From: Ferranicluibacter rubi
GTDB taxonomy: Bacteria; Pseudomonadota; Alphaproteobacteria; Rhizobiales; Rhizobiaceae
NCBI RefSeq assembly: GCF_011603255.1
Contig: NZ_JAANCM010000002.1
Coordinates: 434,001-498,000, forward strand
DNA length: 64,000 bases
Direction: 5' to 3'
The stretch's first letter is position 1. Each line of letters opens with the position of its first letter. The translations under genes were made by a program, and so were the position numbers. Under the pieces are notes generated by a model that was not told the origin of the DNA, searched no databases, and saw only the letters and a list, made by a program, of their open reading frames with translations. Positions 23,097 to 32,633 of this stretch are shown here, piece by piece.

Positions 23097-24547
23097 CTGG
23101 CGCCACGATTCTCGTTGCCGACGACGACGCAGCCATCCGCACCGTGCTGAATCAGGCGCTCAGCCGCGCCGGGTACGACGTCCGCATCACTTCAAATGCC
23201 GCGACCCTCTGGCGCTGGATTTCGGCGGGCGATGGCGATCTGGTGCTGACCGATGTCGTCATGCCGGATGAAAACGCGTTCGACCTGCTGCCGCGCATCA
23301 AGAAAGCCCGGCCGGAGCTGCCGGTGCTCGTCATGAGCGCGCAGAACACCTTCATGACCGCCATCAAGGCGTCGGAAAAAGGCGCCTACGACTACCTGCC
23401 AAAGCCCTTCGACCTGACCGAACTCGTCGCCATCATCGGCCGCGCTCTGGCGGAACCCAAGCGCAAGCCGGCGAAGATGGACGACGACACGCAGGACGGC
23501 ATGCCCCTGGTCGGCCGCTCCGCCGCCATGCAGGAAATCTACCGCGTGCTCGCCCGTCTCATGCAGACGGACCTGACGCTGATGATCACCGGCGAATCGG
23601 GCACCGGCAAGGAGCTGGTGGCGCGGGCGCTGCATGACTACGGCAAACGCCGCAACGGCCCCTTCGTCGCGATCAACATGGCCGCCATTCCGCGTGACCT
23701 GATCGAGTCGGAGCTCTTCGGCCACGAGAAGGGTGCCTTCACCGGCGCGCAGAACCGGTCCACCGGCCGCTTCGAGCAGGCCGAGGGCGGGACGCTGTTT
23801 CTCGATGAAATCGGCGATATGCCGATGGATGCCCAGACCCGGCTTCTGCGCGTTCTGCAGCAGGGCGAATATACGACGGTTGGCGGACGCACGCCGATCC
23901 GTTCCGACGTTCGTATCGTCGCGGCGACCAACAAGGACCTGAAACAATCGATCAACCAGGGGCTCTTCCGTGAGGACCTCTACTACCGCCTCAACGTCGT
24001 GCCCCTGCGCCTACCGCCGCTACGCGACCGGGCGGAGGATATTCCCGATCTCGTTCGCCACTTCGTCCAGATGGCGGAGAAGGAAGGCCTCGATGTCAAA
24101 CGCTTCGAACAGGAAGCGCTGGAACTGATGAAGTCCCACCCCTGGCCGGGCAATGTGCGCGAGTTGGAAAACGTCGTCCGACGTCTGACGGCGCTCTATC
24201 CGCAGGAGGTCATCAGCCGGGAGATCATCGAGAGCGAGCTGCGCTCCGACATTCCCGACAGCCCGATCGAAAAGGCAAGCGGACGATCCGGTCCGATGTC
24301 GATCTCGCAGGCAGTCGAGGAGAACATGCGCCAGTATTTCGCAGGTTTCGGCGACGGCCTGCCGCCCTCCGGTCTCTACGACCGCGTGCTGGCGGAAATG
24401 GAATATCCGCTGATCCTCGCAGCCCTTACGGCGACCCGCGGCAACCAGATCAAGGCTGCCGATCTCCTCGGCCTCAACCGCAATACGCTGCGCAAGAAGA
24501 TCCGGGAACTGGGCGTCTCCGTCTATCGCAGCTCGCGGAACGCTTGA
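23093..24547 (+). CDS. ntrC: Nitrogen response regulator NtrC
   Basis: Sigma-54 dependent activator of nitrogen-assimilation genes. The 484-residue protein contains a receiver domain with Asp54 in [11 protein letters not shown], an AAA+ domain with Walker A GESGTGKE and an intact GAFTGA loop ([11 protein letters not shown]) that contacts sigma-54, Walker [13 protein letters not shown], and a C-terminal Fis-type helix-turn-helix ([19 protein letters not shown]). The GAFTGA loop contrasts with NtrX of this window. Start overlaps the ntrB stop. Confidence 0.98.
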   Translation: MTGATILVADDDAAIRTVLNQALSRAGYDVRITSNAATLWRWISAGDGDLVLTDVVMPDENAFDLLPRIKKARPELPVLVMSAQNTFMTAIKASEKGAYDYLPKPFDLTELVAIIGRALAEPKRKPAKMDDDTQDGMPLVGRSAAMQEIYRVLARLMQTDLTLMITGESGTGKELVARALHDYGKRRNGPFVAINMAAIPRDLIESELFGHEKGAFTGAQNRSTGRFEQAEGGTLFLDEIGDMPMDAQTRLLRVLQQGEYTTVGGRTPIRSDVRIVAATNKDLKQSINQGLFREDLYYRLNVVPLRLPPLRDRAEDIPDLVRHFVQMAEKEGLDVKRFEQEALELMKSHPWPGNVRELENVVRRLTALYPQEVISREIIESELRSDIPDSPIEKASGRSGPMSISQAVEENMRQYFAGFGDGLPPSGLYDRVLAEMEYPLILAALTATRGNQIKAADLLGLNRNTLRKKIRELGVSVYRSSRNA

Positions 24548-24725
24548 CACCCTTTACCGACCGTTGCATTTACGCCACATTGTGTTGCTTGGATGACACA
24601 TGGGAACCGACTCGTCCGCAAGGAGAGTTCGGGCCTCATGGTCATCGGGCGAGGTCCGGGGTCGCTGAGATCCCTGGACGAGCGGGACCGGTTCTTGCCG
24701 GATGCCGTCAATGGGTGGAATACGC

Positions 24726-27086
24726 ATGGCCGAAGGGCTGATACTGCCATTGGCAAAGGACGAGGCGGGCAACGGCACGGATCGCCGCGCCGCCTTCGCT
24801 CTCCCGGGTCTCGTGCTGGCCTCCGGTGCGCTGGCCTGCGCGATGATTTCCTTGCTGGTGCTGCTCGGCCTGACGCCGATCAAGCCCGAAACCAATATCG
24901 TCATAGCCTCCGCGGCGATCAACGCGCTGTTCGTCATCGGCCTGATCTACCTGATCGGCCGCGAGATCATGCGGCTGCTGCGAGCCCGCAGCAAGGGCAG
25001 GGCTGCGGCACGGCTGCATGTCCGCATCGTCGCGCTGTTTTCCATCGTCGCCATTACGCCCGCCATTCTCGTTGCCATCTTTGCCTCGATCACGCTCGAT
25101 GTCGGGCTCGATCGCTGGTTCTCGTTGCGGACGCAGGCGATCGTGCGGTCCTCCATCGATGTCGCGCAGGCCTATGTGCTGGAGAACGCGAGCTATCTGC
25201 AGGGGCAAACGGCGTCGATGGCGACCGACCTTGAGCGCAATCGCCAGCTCTACAGTCTCGACCGCACCGGTTTCGTGGATCTGATGACCCGGCAGGCGCG
25301 GGCCCGCGGCATGCTCGGTGCTTTTCTTGTGCGGGCGGATGGCTCGGCGATCCTCCAGGCCAACATCCCGACCGACCGGCCCTTGCCGGCCATCCCGGTC
25401 GATGCTCTGGCAAGCACCGTCTCGGGCCAGCCAACGCTCATCCCGCCCGGCATAACCAATCTCGTCGGCGCCATCATTCCACTCGACAATATCGCCGGGG
25501 CCTATCTCTACACTGTTCGCACCGTCGATCCCAAGGTGATGAACTCGATGCGGCTGATGGAGGAGAACGTTGCGGAATACCGCAACCTCGCCGCCGGCCG
25601 CACCTCGCTTCAGGTGGCCTTCGGGGTCCTCTATCTCGGCTTCGCGCTCATCGTTCTGCTGGCGGCGATCTGGGCGGCGATTGCGGTCGCGGACCGGATC
25701 GTCCGCCCCATCCGCCTGCTGATCGGCGCTGCCGACAGCGTTGCCTCGGGCAACCTCAACGTCGTCGTACCCGTTCACGCGGTCGATGGCGATGTCGGCA
25801 GTCTCTCGCGCACCTTCAACAAGATGATCGTAGAGATTCGCACCCAACAGCATCAGCTGCTCGAGGCGAAGGACGAGATGGACAACCGCCGTCGCTTCAT
25901 CGAGGCCGTACTGTCGGGCGTGACGGCGGCCGTTATCGGCGTCGAGGACGATCGCCGCATCACCATCGCCAACCCCTCGACGGAGGTCTTCCTCTCTCGT
26001 CCGACCCTCGACATCGTCGGTGAGCGGCTGGCGGATGTGGCCCCCGAGATCGATGATGTGCTGACCGAAGCGATCTCCAGGCCGCGAAACGACTTCCGCA
26101 AGCAGATCAACATCATGCGCAACGGCAAGGAGCGCACGCTGAACGTTCAGGTGACCCGCGAGGAGGCGACCGATACGGCCGAATCCTATGTCATTACGCT
26201 CGACGACATCACCGATCTCGTCATTGCCCAGCGCTCGACTGCCTGGGCCGACGTCGCCCGCCGCATCGCGCACGAGATCAAGAACCCGCTGACCCCGATC
26301 CAGCTCTCCGCCGAGCGCCTGAAGCGCCGCTACGGCAAGCAGATCAACCCGGACGACCGGGCCGTTTTCGACCAGTGCACCGACACGATCGTTCGTCAGG
26401 TCGAGGATATCGGCCGCATGGTCGATGAATTCTCATCCTTTGCCCGCATGCCGAAGCCGACGAAGGAGCGCTCCGACCTCCGCGCGATCCTGAAGGATGC
26501 CGTTTTCCTGCGGGAAATGGGCACGAGCGACATCCAGTTCATCCGCGATTTCGGCGATGATGCTCTGGATGGCTCGTTCGATGGCCGCATGCTGGGGCAG
26601 GCCTTCGGGAACATCATCAAGAATGCGGTCGAATCGATCGAGTCGCTGCCCGCCGATGCGGAACGCGACGAGCCGAAGATCATGATCCGCTCCCGTCTCA
26701 ACGAGAAGAGCGGCACCTACGTGGTCGATATCATCGACAACGGCAAAGGCCTGCCAACCGAGAACCGTCACCGGATCCTCGAGCCCTACATGACAATGCG
26801 CGAGAAAGGCACCGGCCTCGGGCTCGCCATCGTCAAGAAGATCATCGAAGACCACGGCGGGCATCTCGAACTGCACGACGCACCGGCCGATTTCGACCAG
26901 GGCCATGGCGCGATGATCCGCATCATCCTGCCTCCGGCGATCATCGCAGAGGCGGAGCGAAACCGCCCGGTTATCGCTGGTCCGCCCATAGAGTTATTGG
27001 GCCCTGATGCGAAACGAACGGGCTCCGCCGATGCGGAACACAAAGACGACGACAGACAAAGCAAGGAACTGACCGATGGCCGCTGA
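24726..27086 (+). CDS. ntrY: Membrane sensor histidine kinase NtrY
   Basis: Membrane-bound kinase that works with NtrX, linked to nitrogen and redox responses in alphaproteobacteria. The 786-residue protein has two N-terminal membrane helices, a third near residue 115 (IVALFSIVAITPAILVAIF), a periplasmic part, a fourth helix near 305, a HAMP segment, a PAS domain, the H box [20 protein letters not shown] and an ATPase domain (NIIKNAVESIE, DNGKGLP, GTGLGLAIVKKI). I start at ATG 24726, 7 bases after GGTGGA; an in-frame ATG at 24702 would add 8 residues. The 178-base gap after ntrC may hold its own promoter. Confidence 0.95.
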   Translation: MAEGLILPLAKDEAGNGTDRRAAFALPGLVLASGALACAMISLLVLLGLTPIKPETNIVIASAAINALFVIGLIYLIGREIMRLLRARSKGRAAARLHVRIVALFSIVAITPAILVAIFASITLDVGLDRWFSLRTQAIVRSSIDVAQAYVLENASYLQGQTASMATDLERNRQLYSLDRTGFVDLMTRQARARGMLGAFLVRADGSAILQANIPTDRPLPAIPVDALASTVSGQPTLIPPGITNLVGAIIPLDNIAGAYLYTVRTVDPKVMNSMRLMEENVAEYRNLAAGRTSLQVAFGVLYLGFALIVLLAAIWAAIAVADRIVRPIRLLIGAADSVASGNLNVVVPVHAVDGDVGSLSRTFNKMIVEIRTQQHQLLEAKDEMDNRRRFIEAVLSGVTAAVIGVEDDRRITIANPSTEVFLSRPTLDIVGERLADVAPEIDDVLTEAISRPRNDFRKQINIMRNGKERTLNVQVTREEATDTAESYVITLDDITDLVIAQRSTAWADVARRIAHEIKNPLTPIQLSAERLKRRYGKQINPDDRAVFDQCTDTIVRQVEDIGRMVDEFSSFARMPKPTKERSDLRAILKDAVFLREMGTSDIQFIRDFGDDALDGSFDGRMLGQAFGNIIKNAVESIESLPADAERDEPKIMIRSRLNEKSGTYVVDIIDNGKGLPTENRHRILEPYMTMREKGTGLGLAIVKKIIEDHGGHLELHDAPADFDQGHGAMIRIILPPAIIAEAERNRPVIAGPPIELLGPDAKRTGSADAEHKDDDRQSKELTDGR

Positions 27087-28440
27087 TATTCTGGTTGTAG
27101 ACGACGAACAGGACATTCGCGAGATCGTCTCCGGCATCCTGTCAGACGAAGGCTACGAGACGCGCATGGCGTTCGACAGCGACAGCGCGCTGGCCGCCAT
27201 TTCCGATCGCGTGCCGCGCCTCGTCTTCCTCGATATCTGGATGCAGGGCAGTCGCCTCGACGGTCTGTCCCTACTGGACGAGATCAAGAGCCGGCATCCG
27301 GACCTGCCGGTCGTCATGATCTCCGGTCATGGCAACATCGAGACCGCCGTCTCGGCGATCCGTCGGGGTGCCTATGATTTCATCGAGAAGCCCTTCAAAG
27401 CGGACCGCCTTATTCTGATCGCGGAACGGGCGCTGGAAAACTCCAAGCTGAAGCGCGAAGTGACGGAGCTCAAGAAGCGCTCCGGTGATCCGGTGGAGCT
27501 GATCGGCACCTCCGTCGCCGTCTCGCAGCTGCGCCAGACCATCGAAAAGGTCGCGCCGACCAACAGCCGCATCATGATCCACGGGCCCTCCGGCTCCGGC
27601 AAGGAACTCGTGGCGCGGATGATCCACAAGAAGTCCGCCCGCGCCGCCGGCCCCTTCGTGGCGCTGAACGCTGCGGCGATCACGCCCGACCGCATGGAAA
27701 TCGCCTTGTTCGGCACGGAGGGAACGCCGGGCCAGCCGCGCAAGACCGGCGCGCTGGAGGAAGCCCATGGCGGCATGCTCTATCTGGATGAGATCGGCGA
27801 GATGCCGCGCGAGACGCAGAACAAGATCCTGCGCGTGCTTGTGGACCAGCAGTTCGAGCGCGTCGGCGGTTCGAAGCGGGTCAAGGTCGATGTCCGCATC
27901 ATCTCCTCGACCGCCTACAATCTGGAGAGCCTGATTGCGGAGGGCGCCTTCCGCGAGGATCTCTATCACCGTCTGGCGGTCATTCCCGTCCGTGTGCCGG
28001 CACTTGCCGATCGCCGGGAAGACATTCCGTTCCTAGTCGATATGTTCATGCGCCAGATCAGCGAACAGGCGGGCATCCGCTCGCGCAAGATCGGCGACGA
28101 TGCGCTGGCCGTCCTGCAGGCACATGGCTGGCCGGGCAATATCCGCCAGCTTCGCAACAATATCGAGCGCCTGATGATCCTCGCGCGTTCGGACGGCCCG
28201 GACACGGTCATCTCGGCCGACATGCTGCCGACGGAAGTGGGCGACAGCCTGCCGAAGATCTCCGCCCAGGGGGACCAGCACATCATGACGCTGCCGCTGC
28301 GCGAGGCGCGCGAAATGTTCGAGCGGGACTATCTGATCGCGCAGATCAACCGTTTCGGCGGAAACATCTCGCGCACGGCGGAGTTCGTGGGCATGGAGCG
28401 TTCCGCCCTGCATCGCAAGCTGAAGTCGCTCGGTGTGTAA
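27076..28440 (+). CDS. ntrX: Response regulator NtrX
   Basis: Partner of NtrY. The 454-residue protein has a receiver domain with Asp53 in LVFLDIWMQGS, an AAA+ domain with Walker A HGPSGSGKE and Walker B GGMLYLDEIGEM, and a Fis-type DNA-binding C-terminus (NISRTAEFVGMERSALHRKL). The loop between LFG and the arginine-rich part reads TEGTPGQPRKTG where NtrC has GAFTGA, so classic sigma-54 activation is not expected. The start overlaps ntrY by 11 bases. Confidence 0.97.
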   Translation: MAADILVVDDEQDIREIVSGILSDEGYETRMAFDSDSALAAISDRVPRLVFLDIWMQGSRLDGLSLLDEIKSRHPDLPVVMISGHGNIETAVSAIRRGAYDFIEKPFKADRLILIAERALENSKLKREVTELKKRSGDPVELIGTSVAVSQLRQTIEKVAPTNSRIMIHGPSGSGKELVARMIHKKSARAAGPFVALNAAAITPDRMEIALFGTEGTPGQPRKTGALEEAHGGMLYLDEIGEMPRETQNKILRVLVDQQFERVGGSKRVKVDVRIISSTAYNLESLIAEGAFREDLYHRLAVIPVRVPALADRREDIPFLVDMFMRQISEQAGIRSRKIGDDALAVLQAHGWPGNIRQLRNNIERLMILARSDGPDTVISADMLPTEVGDSLPKISAQGDQHIMTLPLREAREMFERDYLIAQINRFGGNISRTAEFVGMERSALHRKLKSLGV

Positions 28441-28630
28441 GAGCTAGGGAACGCTGCGGACCCTACGGTGTCACGGAAACGTCGCGCAGGCTTTTTCGAC
28501 ATTGCGAAAGAGACCTTGATGCGATACCAGATTCCGCAGCGTCTGAGGGGCAGGCGCGCGGGGCAACTCTCGATTTACAGACGTATCAACCGGTTGATTT
28601 CGAACCGGCAATAAAGAAAGAAGCGGCGCT

Positions 28631-28873
28631 ATGGCGGAACGTTCTCAGAACCTGCAGGACCTTTTTCTCAATACGGTTCGCAAGCAGAAGATCTCTCTCA
28701 CCATCTTCCTCATCAACGGCGTCAAGCTGACGGGCGTCGTTACCTCGTTCGATAATTTCTGCGTGCTGCTGCGGCGCGACGGGCATTCCCAGCTCGTTTA
28801 CAAGCACGCCATCTCGACCATCATGCCGGGCCAGCCCATGCAGATGTTCGAGAGCGAAGAATCCGCCTCCTGA
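28631..28873 (+). CDS. hfq: RNA chaperone Hfq
   Basis: An 80-residue Sm-like protein that forms a hexamer and pairs small RNAs with messages. The Sm1 motif ([31 protein letters not shown]) and Sm2 motif [10 protein letters not shown] are intact. The C-terminal tail is short, as in other rhizobial Hfq proteins. A purine-rich AAAGAAAGAAG precedes the ATG. The gap after ntrX is 190 bases. hflX follows, an order conserved from gammaproteobacteria. Confidence 0.98.
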   Translation: MAERSQNLQDLFLNTVRKQKISLTIFLINGVKLTGVVTSFDNFCVLLRRDGHSQLVYKHAISTIMPGQPMQMFESEESAS

Positions 28874-28952
28874 ACACCGGACTGAAGCCATCACAAAACA
28901 CAACGATACCCCAGACAGCATCATCCCCGAGACCGAAAAGCACCGCGACGAC

Positions 28953-30275
28953 ATGCGGGCGCTGGTCATCGTCCCGGTCGTCAAAAAAACCGGGCGGCAG
29001 CACGCCGAGCAACCGCATTCGATCCGCTCGGACGAGGCTCGTCTCGAGGAAACGATCGGTCTGGCACGTGCCATCGATTTGTCCGTCGTCCAGGGTCTGG
29101 TCGTGCCTATCGCCCAGCCGAAGCCGGGAACGCTGCTCGGCAGCGGCAAGATCGAAGAGATCGGCCATCTGCTGGACACGCAGGATGCCGGCCTCGTCAT
29201 CGTGGATCACCCGCTGACACCGGTGCAGCAGCGCAATCTCGAGAAGGAATGGAACGCCAAGGTCATCGACCGCACGGGCCTCATTCTTGAGATCTTCGGC
29301 CGTCGCGCTTCCACAAAGGAAGGCACGTTGCAGGTAGATCTGGCGCATCTGAACTACCAGAAGGGCCGTCTGGTCCGCAGCTGGACCCACCTTGAACGTC
29401 AGCGCGGCGGCGCGGGCTTCATGGGTGGTCCGGGTGAAACCCAGATCGAGGCCGACCGCCGCCAGCTTCAGGACAAAATCATCAAGCTGGAAAAGGAGCT
29501 GGAGCAGGTGCGTCGGACGCGCCAGCTGCACCGCTCCAAGCGCCGCAAGGTGCCGCATCCCATCGTCGCTCTCGTCGGCTATACCAATGCCGGCAAATCG
29601 ACGCTGTTCAACCGGATCACCGGCGCGGGCGTGCTGGCCGAGGACATGCTGTTTGCGACCCTCGATCCGACGCTGCGCCGGATGAAGCTGCCGCAAGGCC
29701 GCACCGTCATCCTCTCAGACACTGTCGGCTTCATCTCGGACCTGCCAACGCATCTTGTGGCGGCATTCCGGGCGACGCTCGAAGAGGTGCTGGAAGCCGA
29801 CCTGATCCTGCACGTCCGCGACGTGTCGGATCCAGATCACGCGGCACAGTCCGAAGACGTCGAGCGCATTCTCGAAGATCTCGGCATCGACGAGAAGGCG
29901 CGCACCGAGCGCCTGCTGGAGGTCTGGAACAAGATCGACCGGCTCGAGGAAGAGCCGCATGCGGCGATGCTCGAAAAAGCGGTGCATACGCCCAATACGA
30001 TCACCGTTTCAGCCGTGACAGGCGAGGGGGTCGATGCCCTTATGCAGGAGATCAATCGTCGTCTATCCGGCGTCATGATGGAGACGACGGTCACGCTGCC
30101 CGTCGACCGCCTGCAGCTTCTGCCCTGGCTTTACGAGCATGCGATCGTCGATCATCGCGAAGATCTCGAGGATGGCTCCATCCGGCTCGATCTGCGCCTG
30201 ACGGAAACGGAGGCGGGGGAACTCGACCGTCGTCTCGGCCAGGGACAGAAACCAGCCGCGGAAGACTGGGAATAG
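28953..30275 (+). CDS. hflX: Ribosome-associated GTPase HflX
   Basis: GTPase that splits stalled or hibernating ribosomes. The 440-residue protein has the N-terminal HflX domain ([38 protein letters not shown]), a glycine-rich [15 protein letters not shown] segment and a G domain with G1 GYTNAGKS, G3 DTVGFI and G4 NKID. The ATG at 28953 is the first standard start in frame; the frame is open upstream with a protein-like stretch but no ATG, GTG or TTG (see findings). Confidence 0.95.
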   Translation: MRALVIVPVVKKTGRQHAEQPHSIRSDEARLEETIGLARAIDLSVVQGLVVPIAQPKPGTLLGSGKIEEIGHLLDTQDAGLVIVDHPLTPVQQRNLEKEWNAKVIDRTGLILEIFGRRASTKEGTLQVDLAHLNYQKGRLVRSWTHLERQRGGAGFMGGPGETQIEADRRQLQDKIIKLEKELEQVRRTRQLHRSKRRKVPHPIVALVGYTNAGKSTLFNRITGAGVLAEDMLFATLDPTLRRMKLPQGRTVILSDTVGFISDLPTHLVAAFRATLEEVLEADLILHVRDVSDPDHAAQSEDVERILEDLGIDEKARTERLLEVWNKIDRLEEEPHAAMLEKAVHTPNTITVSAVTGEGVDALMQEINRRLSGVMMETTVTLPVDRLQLLPWLYEHAIVDHREDLEDGSIRLDLRLTETEAGELDRRLGQGQKPAAEDWE

Positions 30276-30281
30276 CAAAAG

Positions 30282-30315
30282 AGGCGCCACGCCACGTGGC
30301 GCCTTACCTGTTCTA
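30282..30315 (+). terminator. Probable terminator after hflX
   Basis: AGGCGCCACG (30282-30291) pairs with CGTGGCGCCT (30295-30304) over a CCA loop, followed by TACCTGTTCT. The stem is strong but the T run is weak. Confidence 0.55.
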
Positions 30316-30389
30316 GCCCTTAATATCAGGGCATTGCGACCTGACAGTTTCCCGACAGGATTTCGGCTCTACCACACCCTCAGCATAGC

Positions 30390-30419
30390 CTGACGGGTTC
30401 CCGCCGGCGTTCTGACGGG
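30390..30419 (+). promoter_or_regulatory. Direct repeats CTGACGGG before eptA
   Basis: CTGACGGG occurs at 30390-30397 and 30412-30419, 22 bases apart start to start (two helical turns). A related CTGACAG lies at 30341-30347. The second copy overlaps the ribosome site of eptA. This spacing fits a dimeric response-regulator operator, but no regulator is known. Confidence 0.35.
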
Positions 30420-30428
30420 AGTGACCCC

Positions 30429-32054
30429 TTGAAAATCCCCACGTTTTCTCGACCTGAGATCGGCAGTATCCCGCTGACCCTCATCGTGTCGGCCTATCTG
30501 CTCGTCGTCACCAACATCACCTTCTGGAGCCGCACCGCCGCAGCGTTCTCCTCCAACAAAACGAGCCTTCTAGCCTTCTCGGTCGCGATATCGCTGCTGA
30601 CGATCTGCGCGCTCGTGACCCTCTCGGTCCGCTACGTCGTCAAGCCTGTCCTGATCCTCTGCGTTCTCGTCGCTGGCTTCGCGTCCTACTTCACCGACAC
30701 CTACGGCGTCGTCGTGGACAAGGAGATGGTGGAGAGCGCCTTCGTGACGACGGGGGCGGAGGCCGGGCACATCCTGACGCCGCATTTCGTGCTTCACGTC
30801 CTCGTCTTCGCCGTCCTGCCGGCTATCCTGATCGGCCTCGTGCGCGTCCGCCACCGTCCGTTCCTGCAAAAAGCCCTGCGAAACCTCGCCCTGATCCTTC
30901 CGGCCTTCGCCGTGGCGCTCGTTCTCATCGGCTATAACTATGCGGCCATCGCTTTTGTCGCCCGTGAGCGGAAGGAAGTGCTCAACGTCTTCAACCCTGC
31001 AGCGCCGCTGTCGTCGGCCGTCCGGTTCGCGCTCTCCGCCTATAAGGAGGTCGATGCCGTGGTCGCCCCCTTCGGCACGGACGCCCGGGCGGGAGATCGG
31101 CTCGCTGCTGAGAAGAAGCCGGTCGTCGTCGTGGTCGTTGCGGGGGAAACCGCACGCGCCGCCAGCTTCTCTCTGGATGGCTATGCCCGCGAAACCAATC
31201 CCGAGCTCAAGGCGCTCGGCGTGGTCAACTTCGCCAACACGAGCAGCTGCGGCACGGCAACCGCCGTATCCTTGCCCTGCATGTTCTCCGGCTACCGGCG
31301 GACGGAATACAGCGAGAGCAAGGCGCACACCCGCCAGAACCTCGTCGATGTCCTCACCCATGCCGGCGTGAACGTCTCCTGGTGGGACAACAATACCGGC
31401 AGCAAGGGTATCGCCAAGCTGATTGACTATGCCGCGATCAACGGTCGCCAGAACAGCCCGCTCTGTCATGAAGGCGAATGCCTCGACGGCATCTTCCTCG
31501 ATGGCCTCGACAGCAAACTCGCCACGATCAAACACGATTCGGTGATCGTGCTGCACCAGCTGGGCAGCCATGGTCCCGGCTATTTCGGCCGATATCCCGA
31601 GGCGTACCGCCGCTTCACGCCCGACTGCCGCACGGACGAGCTGATGAATTGCTCGCATGACGAGATCGTCAATGCCTACGACAACACGATCCTCTACACC
31701 GACCACATCCTCGCCAGTGTCGCCAAACTGCTGGCAAAGCACGAAAACACGATATCCGGCGCCATGATCTATATGTCCGACCACGGCGAATCGCTCGGGG
31801 AAAACGGCATCTACCTCCATGGCGCGCCTTACGCGATCGCGCCGAAGGAGCAGACCCATGTTCCCTTTATCTCCTGGTTCTCGCCGTCCTATGCCCGGAC
31901 CATGGGGCTTGATACGAAGTGCCTTCTCGCCTATTCGGATGCGGCCATGTCGCACGATAACCTGTTTCACACGGTGCTCGGCATGATGAACATCCAGACG
32001 GATGTCTATAATCGCGAACTGGACGCTTTCGCGCCCTGCGTGGCAAGAAGCTGA
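30429..32054 (+). CDS. eptA: Lipid A phosphoethanolamine transferase (EptA/PmrC family)
   Basis: Inner-membrane enzyme that moves phosphoethanolamine from phosphatidylethanolamine to lipid A in the periplasm, releasing diacylglycerol. The 541-residue protein has five N-terminal membrane helices (to about residue 170) and a periplasmic alkaline-phosphatase-fold domain: [16 protein letters not shown] (metal-ligand Glu), [15 protein letters not shown] with the catalytic Thr, and [12 protein letters not shown] with metal ligands. The start is TTG at 30429, supported by GGGAG 7 bases upstream and by the absence of another start before the first helix. It is one base from dgkA. It may add charge to the cell surface; the exact acceptor is not proven by sequence. 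Confidence 0.9.
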   Translation: MKIPTFSRPEIGSIPLTLIVSAYLLVVTNITFWSRTAAAFSSNKTSLLAFSVAISLLTICALVTLSVRYVVKPVLILCVLVAGFASYFTDTYGVVVDKEMVESAFVTTGAEAGHILTPHFVLHVLVFAVLPAILIGLVRVRHRPFLQKALRNLALILPAFAVALVLIGYNYAAIAFVARERKEVLNVFNPAAPLSSAVRFALSAYKEVDAVVAPFGTDARAGDRLAAEKKPVVVVVVAGETARAASFSLDGYARETNPELKALGVVNFANTSSCGTATAVSLPCMFSGYRRTEYSESKAHTRQNLVDVLTHAGVNVSWWDNNTGSKGIAKLIDYAAINGRQNSPLCHEGECLDGIFLDGLDSKLATIKHDSVIVLHQLGSHGPGYFGRYPEAYRRFTPDCRTDELMNCSHDEIVNAYDNTILYTDHILASVAKLLAKHENTISGAMIYMSDHGESLGENGIYLHGAPYAIAPKEQTHVPFISWFSPSYARTMGLDTKCLLAYSDAAMSHDNLFHTVLGMMNIQTDVYNRELDAFAPCVARS

Positions 32055-32055
32055 G

Positions 32056-32496
32056 ATGAACAGGAATACGCTGCGCATGCAGGAGCGAGAGCCGACCCAG
32101 AAGCTGCCGCGAAAGCTCACAGGCTTCCAGCACTTCTTCGCCGCCGCGACCTACTCTGTGGGGGGCGCCCGGCGTCTTCTCGGCGAAGCCGCCTTCCGGC
32201 AGGAGCTTATCGGCTTTGCCCTGGCGATGCTGGCCTTCGCCATCAGCGGTGCAACACTGTTCCAGTACGTCGCGATGATGCTGCTCTTCCTGCTGATGAT
32301 CGCGTTCGAGGCGCTGAACACGGCGATCGAGGAAATCGTCGATCGGGTGTCTCCCGAAATTTCGGAAATGGGCCGCAATGCCAAGGATCTGGGCTCGCTC
32401 GCGTGCCTCTGCCTGATCCTCGCCAATGCCGGCTATGCGTTCTATGTCGTCTTCCTCTCGCATGTCGTGACCGACATGCCGTTGACCGGGCTGTAA
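32056..32496 (+). CDS. dgkA: Diacylglycerol kinase DgkA
   Basis: Small inner-membrane kinase that phosphorylates diacylglycerol to phosphatidic acid. The 146-residue protein has the active-site motif [13 protein letters not shown] then the conserved [12 protein letters not shown], and three membrane helices. The ~25-residue N-terminal extension is longer than in E. coli DgkA (about 120 residues). It begins one base after the eptA stop, so the DAG released by EptA would be recycled by the product of the next gene. Confidence 0.95.
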   Translation: MNRNTLRMQEREPTQKLPRKLTGFQHFFAAATYSVGGARRLLGEAAFRQELIGFALAMLAFAISGATLFQYVAMMLLFLLMIAFEALNTAIEEIVDRVSPEISEMGRNAKDLGSLACLCLILANAGYAFYVVFLSHVVTDMPLTGL

Positions 32497-32561
32497 TGCC
32501 GCAAAGGTGACCACCGCGCGCTTCCTGCGAAACTGTGCATGAAAGCAAGCGCTTCTAAAAG

Positions 32562-32590
32562 TTGACCTTCAGGTTCAGCTTATTTATACC
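32562..32590 (+). promoter_or_regulatory. Candidate promoter and iron-responsive operator before the iron ABC transporter
   Basis: TTGACC (32562-32567) and TATACC (32585-32590) are 17 bases apart. The sequence TGA-N9-TCA at 32563-32577 matches the iron-responsive (IRO) box bound by RirA in rhizobia and overlaps the -35. The ribosome site AGGAGGT follows at 32623. The IRO pattern is short, so chance is possible. Confidence 0.5.
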
Positions 32591-32633
32591 GCCTCTGCCG
32601 GGCGCGTCGCCCGGGCACTCTCAGGAGGTCGTT

